DNA of 45,000 nucleotides from Anaeromyces robustus (taxonomy: Eukaryota > Neocallimastigomycota > Neocallimastigomycetes > Neocallimastigales > Neocallimastigaceae). The position numbers were made by a program, and so were the translations under genes. The stretch spans positions 7,501-52,500 of the forward strand of contig MCFG01000370.1 in the NCBI GenBank assembly GCA_002104895.1, given 5' to 3'. The notes beneath the pieces are model-generated. The model was not told the origin of the DNA. It saw nothing but the letters and a program-made list of their open reading frames with translations, and did no database searches. This document shows, one piece after another, positions 34,201-45,000 of the stretch; within the stretch, counting starts at the first letter, position 1, and each line of letters opens with the position of its first letter.

Positions 34201-37200
34201 TATTATTTAATTATTATTTATTATGATAAACTTGGTTATGCTATTGATTCTTTTTTTTTTAAAGTTATCATGTTATTGATTATCATTATTAATTATTAAT
34301 TGTTTATTCATATATTTTATGGTAAAGGTGTTTGTGTTAATTATCAATTTATATTTTTATATTTTATTTTTAGTAATTTTCATTTATTTTATTTAAACTG
34401 TTGCAATATTCAAATTTCAGTATTTCTATTAGTAATTATTTTTATTTTTATTTTTATTTTTATTTTTTATTTTTATTATTTTTTTAATAAGATATTTTAA
34501 ATATTAAAATATTTAATTTTTTTTGTACAACATTAAATTTAATCTATTTTAAAAAATTAAAATTAATATTTTTTTTTTTTTTGAATCCAAAACCAAAAAT
34601 TTTTAATTTGGTGGAATATTTTTTTAATTAAATATTATTTTATTAAATGAAAAACATATTTAACCACAACCAGCACTTAAAACTAAATAGTAAATAGTTA
34701 GTTAAATAATACTACTATTACTATTATTCTAATTCTTATTATTATTTATTGAATAAATAACTATTATATGGATTATTAATCAACATTATTATTCAATATT
34801 ATTATTCAATATTATTACTCAATATTATAAAGCTGTATTTATTATTATCAGTATTTATATATTATTATTTTATGTGTTTATGTTGATGTTTTTTATAAGT
34901 ATTAATTTTTTTTTATTGAATCTTTTGTATTAATATAATTTTTATTTTTATTTCTTCTTACAATGAATTTTTTTTTGTTTTGTTTTTTAAAGAATCTCTC
35001 TATTCAATAATAATAGAAATAAGAAAAGAAAAAAAATTTTTTTCAACTTACCTTTTTTTTTTCTTGTTATCAATTATTTTTGTCTTTTCTCAAGAATTTT
35101 TTTTTTAATTAGTTATTAATAATTATGATATTATTGTATAATAAATAATAATATTTAAAATATTTATAATAAAAAAAAAACTTCTTTTGTCTTTTAAAAA
35201 GTAATATTATAAAATTCAATAATAATAATAAGAAGAAGAATTTTAAGTATTTTTTATAAAATAAGAATAAAATATGATGTTGTTTATAGAGATAAAAATA
35301 AATAAATAATAATATATAATATATATCTAAATATAATAACTATAATATAATAAATAAATAAATAATTATTTCTTAATAAAAATAAAAAAAAACTAATATT
35401 ACAAATATTAATAGGTGTTGATTATTAAAATTTGAAATATTAATTTATATAATTTAAAATAAAAAAAAAAAAAAGGAAAGACTATTATTAAATATATAAA
35501 GTTGAAAATAAAATAAAATAATTATATATTTTTAATAAAAAATATAAAGATGTAAAATAAAAAATAAAAAAAGAAAAGGAAAAGCGCTATCTATTAAAAA
35601 GTAAAACTAAATAAATAAATAATTAAAAAATTTTTTAAAAAATATAAAAAAATTTTTTTTGAATAATAATATAAAAATTAAATATTTTTTGTTGTATAAA
35701 AAATATATAATTTAATTAATGAATCTATATATAAAATCTTTAGTTTGAATTTTTTTTGGTTTTTTTGGTTTTTAGTTTTTGGTAATATTTTTGGTAGTTT
35801 TTAGTGTTTTTTTTTTATTTTAATAAATTATTGTTAATTACTATATAATTGTTTTTTTTTTGTTTTTTTTTTTAATATTTTTTTAAATTATATATAATCA
35901 AATCCAATATTATTATAATAATAATAAATGTTAAAAAATAAATTTAAAAATAAAAATATTTAATTTAGTCTTTAATAATAAAAATAAAAACGTTATAAAT
36001 ATCCAGTTGTTATAAAGTAATATATATGAAAAAAAGAGTTATTTCTTTTAAATTAATATATTATAATGATAATTGTTTTTTTTGTTTTTTTTGTTTTTCT
36101 TTGTTTTTAATAATAATATTAATAAATTTGTTTAAGGTTGATAAGAATGAATTTTGTTTTCTTTCTTATATTTATATATAGAATTAATTTGTTAAATAAT
36201 TAAAATTAAGTAATAAAAATAAAAGTTTAATAAAAATGATTGAATTAATTAGTTTTAAAATATAACCATATCAATAATATAATGAATGAATGAAATGAAG
36301 TAAAAAAATATAACCAGTTTTTTTTTTTTTTTTTGTTTTTTTTTTTTTTTTTTTTGTTTTTTTTTTATATTAATACATAACCATTTTAAATAAATATATT
36401 AAAAATATAAATGAAAAGTTATTAAAAAGAAAAAATTAAAAAAAAAATTAAAAAATTAAAAAAAAAGGTTGAAATGAGCGTTGTATTTTAATTAATATCA
36501 ATATATATTTCAAAATTTTTAATTTCTAAAATAAAATATGTTATATTATGATAAAATGATGTTTTTTTTTTCTTTTTGTTAGGTTTTTGTTTTTTATTGA
36601 AATAAATATTTTATTGTTATTCGTTTCTTTTTTTCATTGTACTGTATTTTAATTTTTTTATTGTAATGTATTTTATTTTATTTTATTTTAATAAAGAAAA
36701 AAATTAATTTAATAATAATTTAATTATTTTATATAATTTAATATTATCTTTGTGATTTATATATTCTTTTATTTCTTATTTGGTTTGGTTTTTATTTTGT
36801 TTTAAATTGAAATTAAGAATTAGGAAAAAAAAATAATTCAAAAAAGTTAAATTCTAATTTGAAGGAGGAATAATTTTATTTGGATTGGAAAGAGAAATAT
36901 TTATATTTTTTATTTTATTCATTATCAAAAAAAAAATAATAATAATAATAAAATTGTTATTTAATCCAAGTTGATTAATTCTTTGTTGAAAAGAAAATTA
37001 AAAAAAAATATATATTTTTTTAAAATAAAAACAAAGATTATTAAAAGGAAAAAATAATAATTGTTTTATTATTTGATTATTATTTTTTGGTTAAAATAAA
37101 AAAAAAATTTTTTTAAAATAAAATAATATTGAAACAATTGAATTTTGTTTTTTTGGTTTTTTGGTTTTTAGTATTTTATTATTTTGTTATTTCGTATATA

Positions 37201-38318
37201 ATATTTCTATTTTATAATATATTATATCATAAAAAAAATTATTATATAGTTAAAGGTGTTTGTAGTTTTTGTGTGGTTTATTTTTATTTTATTTTATATT
37301 GGTTTAGTTAGTTTTAAAAGTTTTTTTTTTTTAAGTGATATAAATATAAATATAAATATATATATAAGGTGTAATATAAAATATAATGTATATTGTATTA
37401 ATAAAATATAAAAATATAGTTTCTAAAGTGAATTAGAATATAAGTAATGGCGTAGATAACGTATATATATATTAAAAATAATCATAAAAAAAATAATAAC
37501 AATAAAAATGTTTTTATAGAAAAGTTGTTTTTTATTTTTTTTTTTTTAGAAAAAAATAATAATATAATAAAGAATATAATATAAATATAAAGTATAATCT
37601 AATATAATATTATATAAAAAAATAAAGGAATATCTAATATTAATATATTATTTTGTTTAATAATAAATTAAGAATATACATAATATGTTGTCGTTTTTTT
37701 TTTTTTTTTGTTTTTTTGTTTTTTTGTTTTTCAATTTTTTTTTTCTAGTGTTTTTTATTTTTTATCTTTTTTTTTTTCTATTTTCTTTTAGTATGTTTTT
37801 TTTTTTTTTTTTATTTTTATTTTTATTTTAATTTTTCGTGTGTGTATTTTTTTTTTTTTCTGTTCTAATATTATACTTTTTTTTTTTATATTTTATTATT
37901 TCTCTTTAATTAATTATTTATTAATTAAAGATAATATATCATTTCTTTTTTTTTTTTATTTGATATTTTTGATAAAAAAAAAATCGTTTTGCCTTTTTTT
38001 TTTTCTTTTTATTATATTTTAATTTTTTTTTGTATTGTAATATTAACTATTATGAAAAAAAGAAATTTTCAAAATTTTAAAAAAAATTTTTTTTCAAAAA
38101 AATTGGTGAAAGAAAAAAAGAGAAAGAAAAAAGAAGAAAAAAAAAATAATAATTATGAATATATATAATAAATAAATAAATAAATAAAAAACGTTATTTA
38201 AATTTATGTTAATACATATTTTAATTTTTTAATATTAGTATATATATATTTATAAAGTTATTTTTAAAATATATAAAAAAAATATATATATAATTAATAT
38301 TATACATACATATATATA

Positions 38319-38357
<39 letters not shown>

Positions 38358-41008
38358 ATAATACATTTATTTTATTTTAATTACTAATAAATATTATAAA
38401 TAATATATTCCTAAATTCACACACGACATATTAAAAAAAGTAAAAATATATTATAAATAATATATAATTAAAAACAAAATTAAAAGCTTATTCATATGTT
38501 TAAATTTAAAATATAATAAAATATCTAAAAATTTAAATTTTTTTATTTTATTTTATTTTTTATTTTATATTTTATTTTATATTTTATTTTTTTTTATTTT
38601 ATTTTATTTTTTTTTTTTTTTACCTTTTTTTTATTTTTGTTAAAAATAATATATATATATTTAATATAATTTAAAAAACTTTTTTTTTAAAAAGGTTATA
38701 ATAATAATAATAATTATTATTATTATTATTATTAATATTTATTAATATTTATTATTATTTAATCTTATGTTGTAATAAAGAAACCTTAATTTCAACTCTA
38801 TGATTATAATTTTAATAAGTTTAATAATTTTAAAATTGATGTAATTTATTATTTTTTTGCTTTAATTAAAACTCTTCCAATGTGGAAAATGTAATATATT
38901 ATTATTAAATTTTTTTTTTTTAAAAAAAAAATATATATATATTATAATATATTTTCTATTATTACAATTATTACAATTATTCTTGTTATTTTTATTGATA
39001 GTCTTATTATTATTATTAAAAATATATATATTTTAATGAAAAAAAAAAAAAATAACAACTCTTTTTTTTGTTTTTTTTTCATTTATATTATTATATAATT
39101 TTAATAAAATAAAAGAAAAAAGTTGATGTACAATATATTATTTTAATATATTCGAGTGTAAAGAATAAAATAAAATTTTTATTTTTAATTATAAATTTAA
39201 TTATATACATTTAAGGTAAAAAAATAAAATTAAATTTTAAATTTAATTTGAATTTAAATAAGGAAATCAACATTTTTTTTTTTATTTTTTTTTTTTTTTT
39301 AATATTAATAATTAATAATTAATAATTAATAAAAATAAATACATAAAAATTTTATATAGAAAAAAAATTTTTTTTTTATGTTAATAAAACTATAAAAAAA
39401 TTTCATTTTAGTTTTTTTTTTTTTTATAGAATAAATTAATAACAAAAAAAAAAAAAATACATATAATTATTAGCCTCTTTTCTTTTTTTAAATTTTTTTT
39501 TCATGTTTTACATTAATTTTATTATAGTATTAACAAAATATTATGTATATTATGTAATATTAATAAATTAATTAAAAAATAATTAAAATAAAGAGAAATA
39601 AAAAAAAATAATAATTTTATTTTTTTAATCAAGTATATCATCTTAATAAAGATTTAACATAATTTTTTATTTGATAATCGATTAAAAAAAAAAAAAAATT
39701 AAGGTAGATGCATAATAATTAAAATTGATAATATTTATATTTATATAAAACTTATCATATATATATATATAAATGGCTTACTATTAATATTATAAATTAT
39801 AAATTATAATTAATACAATAATAAATAAATTTTAAATTTTAAATAATAAAAAAAAAAAAAAAAAAAAAAAAAAACTGTTCATGATATAAGATTCATATTC
39901 ATAGGATTCATAATTATAAATAATATAATTTTTTATTTCATTATTATTATTAATTATAATTAATTCGAAAAGAAAAAAATTTATTTATTTATTTATGTAT
40001 GTATTTATTAATTTTATATATATATTTGTTTTTTCTTTTCTTTTTTTTTTTCTTTATATAAACTTTTAATAAATTGTTTTATTTTGGTAAAAATGAAAAT
40101 CATATAAATTATATATTATAATAATATGACTTTAATTATTATTAATAATAAATAAATAAGTAAATAATTATATAAAATAAATAAAAACTAAAAAATATAT
40201 ATATTAGATTTATAGTATTTTTATTTTATTTTTAGTTTTATTTTAAAATAAAATAAACGTTAAAATTAATGACAACACAACAAATATTTTAGTGTGTTAT
40301 AGATATATAAGGTTTATTTATTATAATATAAAATGACAATATATATACCATTTAAAAAAAAAAAAATAACATTATAAATTATCATTATATATGACAAATG
40401 ACAATTTTAAATTATCATTTGATATAAATAAATAAAATAAAATAAAATAAAGAAATAAAAAAAAAAAAAGAAAAAAAAAGTTTAATAATATAGAATAATT
40501 ATAAATTTTTTATTAAAATATATATATAAAAAAAATTATGTTTCAAAATAACCTGCTTTTTTTTCTGTATTTTTTAATTACTATTGATTAAGATTTTTTT
40601 TAACAATGAAAAAAAAGAAAAAATAAGAAACTATAATTTTTAATAAATTATATCTATATTATTAGTTATGTTTTAATTAATATATTATAATTATTATAAT
40701 TTTTTTAAAAAAAAATATATGAACATAAATAGAATAATAAATAAAAAGATAGGGATTAAAATAAAATATCATTTGAAAAGTAAAATAGAAAAAAAAATTT
40801 TTTTTTTTTTTTTATATTTTGATTTTATATAATATTGTTTAAAAAGATTATTATTATTATTAAAAATATTTAATAATAATAAAAAAAATAAAATTTTTAA
40901 TTAAATCTATTTATTATTATATATGTTTTTTTTTTGTTTGTTTGTTTTGTTTGGTTTTATAGTTTTAATGGTTTTAATAGTTTTTAAATGAAATAATTTT
41001 GTTCTTAC

Positions 41009-41053
<45 letters not shown>

Positions 41054-41699
41054 TGCTCAGTCTATTTTATGGAGTTAAATATTTACTTTAAAAAATACTT
41101 GATTCATATTTATCGGAATTATATTATTTTATTTTTTATTATTATTATTATTTTTTTTTTTTAATTTTTTAATATTATAAAAAAAGAAAAATATATACAT
41201 AACATGGTAAACATATATATTCTATAATATTTATTTATAAAATATCTTTTTTTTTTTTTTTTTAATTTTAAATATATTCATCATCATTATCATTATTCAT
41301 AATTATTCATTATTATTTATTATTACACTATTATGATTCATTATTATTTATTATTACTCTTATGATTATGATTCTTCAAAAAATTGTATTTGTATTTGAA
41401 TTTGTATTTATAATATTTATACAAAAAAAAAAAAAAAATTTTTTTTTAAATATTATATATCTTATATTATTATATATTGTTAATGTTGTACAAAAATTTT
41501 AAAAAAAATAATTTCTAAAAAAAAAAACATTTTAGATGTAACTTTTATATTTCTTTTTTTTTGTTTCTTTTTTTTTTTTTTTAAATTCAGTGGATTATTT
41601 ATTTACTTATTTATTTATTTAATATTTATTTATTTATTTTATTATTATATTTATTTTATTATTATATTTATTTATTTATTTATTTATTTATGTTTTCAT

Positions 41700-41734
<35 letters not shown>

Positions 41735-41774
41735 TGTATTTATTTAATTTATAAATATATTTTATACTAATATA

Positions 41775-41806
<32 letters not shown>

Positions 41807-42653
41807 TTAATAAAAATATTTTTTTTAAAAGTAATTATAAAAAAACTAATTAATAATTTTATATAGATATGTATGTAGGTAGGTTGGTATATGTATATAT
41901 AACTATTAATTTTAGATAATTTTATATTATTATCTATTGAAGAAATATATATAAAAATTATTTATAATAATAATTATCATTTTATTATTAGAATTAGAAT
42001 TAGAATTATTATTATTATTATAACTTTTAATAATAATAATAATTTTATTTTTTTTTTTTACATTTTTTATTACTATGAAAAAGTATTATTATTACATTTT
42101 TTTTTATGTTCATAATCAAATAATAAATAATTTCCTATATACATATAAAAAAAAAATTTTTTTTTAATCATTAATAATTATGATTACAAGTTATGTCATA
42201 ATTTATTAATTTTATTATTATTGTTATATTGTTATTGATCTTTGTTATACGATATTTATTTTGATATTACTATTAGTATTATTATTATGATTATGATTAT
42301 AATTATTATGATAATTATTATTATGATGATAATTATGATTTATTTGTATTAACTATGATTGAAATTTACTACAATTAACAATTTTTAAATTAAATGATTT
42401 AGTAAATATTATAAGTTATTTTATACTTTATTATATTATATAACTTATAATAATAATAAATCATTTAATTATATTTATCTTATTATTTAAAACAATAAAA
42501 CAATTAAAAAATTTTTAGAAAAAAAAAAAAAAAAAAACTTTTATAATTTTTTTTTTAATTTCTTATATAATATTTTCTTTTTTTTTTATTATTTTATTGT
42601 TTATTATTATTATTTTATTTTTATTTTTATTTTTATTTTTAATGGTAGAACTA
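34201..42653. other. Gene-free AT-rich tract, right part
   Basis: No gene or RNA is recognised. Contents are homopolymers, a TTA array at about 41010-41052, TTTA arrays at about 41600-41735 and 41778-41803, and ATTATGAT-type repeats at about 42280-42340. Small open frames here (for example 34300-34500, 37129-37311, 37840-38022) are Phe/Ile/Tyr/Leu-only readings of poly-T tracts. Confidence 0.6.
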
Positions 42654-44405
42654 TTAATTTGATTTTATTGGATTATCATTAGAATTATCAATAATTGGTT
42701 GGTGATTCATTGCATTATTAGTATTTGTATTTGTATTGGTATTGGTATTAGCATTGATTTTGGTATTAATAAGAGTAGGAATATTCGAAAGAGTAGTAGT
42801 TGTAAGAATAACAGTTGTAGTAGTAGTATACAATGGTGGACGATTCATTAAATTATAACCTGTTAAATCTTTACTTTCTTTTTCTTGTTGAGTTAAAAAT
42901 TTATCAAGATCCTTGGTTAAAATACTTTGAACATAATTAGATAAATGGGAATCATCTCTCCAGAAATATAAATCTGGATTAACATTATTATTTTTACCTT
43001 TACTATAATCATCCGTATAAATAATATTATATTGATACTTATTTTCCATAATATGATAAACTTCATCAAAAGCATTATAAATAAATACATTAGTATCTGG
43101 TTTAGAAGATTGGAAATTCTCAACATATTTTTGAATGACGTTATTAAATTTGATAACATAATCAATGATATCAGGATAATCTTTAAAAATTGGAAATTTA
43201 TCCATAGGTGGAACATTCATAAATAAGAAATTACGTAAACCATGGTCATAAAGTTTATTAACTATATTAAACATGGATTTAGCTGTCATTTCATCAATAA
43301 CTTCATTACTATACTTTTGCATAATAGGGGCATAAGTTTTACCAAAAACATCATTAATACCAAACCATATAGTCATTAATGTTTCATCACTTGTCCAATT
43401 GGAATATTTTTTACCAACTGTCATTTGATTATTGAAAAATTCATATTGTTCTGTCATTGAATAACAACTTTTATCATTATCAATACTATAAAATATTTAA
43501 AAAAAATTTATATATATATATATATATATAATGAAATGGTCATTAATAATTATTTAAAAATAAAATTAAAAGAAAAAAATACTTATATATAAATAATAAT
43601 AATAATAATAATAAATTTTTTTTTATTTCGTTTTTTGATTTTATTTTATAAAACTTACATATCATGATCAACAGGAGCACCACCAACAGCAAAATTATAT
43701 ACATTTATTGGATGTTCTTTAATTAAATGAGTAGGCCAGTTTTTAATACCTTTAACTTCATCAGTTAAATTTGAATCAATTTGCTAAAAAATAATTTGAA
43801 TTGAGGAAATATTAAAAAAAATAAATTATTTTAATATATAATAAATAAATAAATAAATAAAAAGAAAAGAAAAGAAAAAAGAAATAAATTAATATTTGTT
43901 TATAATAAAACATTTTTAATTAATTATATATTATTTTATTATTTCATTAATATTAATATATATTTACCAAAACATCATTAACCATAGAATCATGATTAAG
44001 AAAAGAAGTAGAATAGGAATCACTTATTATTATAAAAAAAAAATAAATTATTAATTATTATAATATTTATTAAAAAATTATTTATTATATTTTCATATTA
44101 AAAAAAAAAATTTATATATATATATTTATTAATAATATATATTTATTATACTTATTATATTATATATAATATAATAAAATTATTATATTTATTTACCCCA
44201 ATATAATTAAATCTTTAAAGGATGAATAATTAAATGTAATTGTATTTGATAAATATGCAAAAGAAGTTTCAGAACCACTTTTTCTCAAAAAAGCATTATT
44301 ATCAGGTTTTAAAGCTTCCATTTGATTAGTTAACAATTTTTTTTCTGTTATATAAGATAATGCACCTGCTGTAACTTTTATTAAAGTTGATATACCTGAG
44401 ACCAT
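42654..44405 (-). CDS. GDSL/SGNH-family esterase or lipase, 406 aa
   Basis: Four exons: 44405-44197, 44022-43968, 43783-43659 and 43485-42654, in frame throughout (407 codons). All SGNH blocks are present: block I GDSYS (70-74) with S72 as nucleophile, created across the first exon junction; block II NFAVGGA (118-124); block III GINDV (172-176), with the GxND motif that builds the oxyanion hole; and block V DDSHLSN, with D307 and H310 as the other catalytic residues. Family members cleave ester bonds in lipids or acetylated polysaccharides; gut fungi secrete many such esterases. Here, though, residues 1-25 (MVSGISTLIKVTAGALSYIT...) do not make a clean signal peptide, so location is open. Another exon further upstream is possible. 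Residues about 340-406 are a Thr-rich then Asn/Thr repeat tail (NTNTNTNTN), perhaps a glycosylated linker without a following domain. Substrate is not predictable. Confidence 0.9.
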
Positions 44406-45000
44406 TTTTTATTAAATTATAATTTACTATATATATTATATATTATTATTTTTTTTTTTGTATATATTACAATTATTAATTTTTTTATTATTTATTTAAA
44501 GTTTTATATTTTATATTTTATATTTTATGTTTTATATTTTATATATATTTATTTTTATATATTAGTTTTTTTTTTTTTTTTTTTGTTTTTTTATATATAT
44601 ATAATTTCGTTCCGATTTTATTTTTTTTTTTGGAAAAAAAAACTTTTTTTTGAACATTTTTGATTATATTTATATAATTTTTTTTTTATTTTTTTTTATT
44701 TTTTTTTATTTTTGAAAAAGAAAAAAAAAGAAAAAAAGAACAACAATTTTTTTTAATAAAGTTTTATTAAATTTTTTTATATTAAACTTTATTTTATATT
44801 AAAAAATGAAAAGAAAAGATTCATCTAAAAAAATTATTTAAAAAATTATTAAAAATTTAAATTTTTTTTTTTTATTTATTTATTTATTTAATTTCATCAT
44901 ACAAAAAAGAAAAAAAATGGAAAAAAAAAAAAAAAATTATGAAACGAAATTATTATTAAAAAAAAAAGAATGAAAAGAAAATACGATAAAAAATAAAAAA
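44406..45000. other. AT-rich spacer upstream of the GDSL gene
   Basis: No gene seen. It would contain the promoter of the minus-strand hydrolase gene. A TTTATAT-type repeat lies at about 44505-44550, with T and A homopolymers beyond. Confidence 0.6.

Overview
The window looks like nuclear DNA of an anaerobic gut fungus (Neocallimastigomycota). Spacer DNA is almost entirely A and T, with long homopolymers and AAT/TTTA microsatellites. Genes have short AT-rich GT-AG introns and many asparagine tracts. The first gene encodes an [FeFe]-hydrogenase with a hydrogenosome-type presequence, and hydrogenosomes plus this base composition point to that phylum. The genus cannot be told from the window.

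Layout. 1-2363: spacer. 2364-4277 (+): intronless [FeFe]-hydrogenase. 4278-5669: spacer. 5670-about 8010: retrotransposon graveyard, made of a decayed LINE (5670-7663), a 420-bp tRNA-derived SINE nested in it with a 13-bp target-site duplication (element on the minus strand, 6291-6776), and a second, internally deleted relic of the same LINE (7695-about 8000). 9122-14706 (-): three tandem paralogous genes, each with a 22-nt first exon encoding the same acylation signal MGCGASK, an intron after one base of codon 8, and a long low-complexity second exon. 17455-19364 (+): five-exon OB-fold protein related to SOSS-B/NABP, with an Asn-rich tail. 20211-23511 (+): nine-exon PfkB sugar kinase of the 1-phosphofructokinase/tagatose-6-phosphate kinase type. 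23901-24333: nested foldback repeats. 26868-28781 (-): two-exon Ser/Thr kinase whose catalytic domain resembles PAS kinase but which has no PAS domain. 28782-42653: about 13.9 kb with no gene I can support. 42654-44405 (-): four-exon GDSL/SGNH hydrolase.

How the parts relate. These are unlinked housekeeping and signalling genes, not a pathway cluster. The hydrogenase gives the hydrogenosomal, H2-producing context, and the PfkB kinase and the PAS-kinase-like kinase could touch sugar metabolism or its regulation. The one real cluster is the MGCGASK family, the best candidate for something undescribed: three head-to-tail copies that keep the lipid-anchor exon and have completely different tails. 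Across the 19 introns I inferred, acceptors are only AAG (9) or TAG (10), with no CAG. All exon joins are read from the sequence and keep frame through complete proteins, but none is backed by transcript data.
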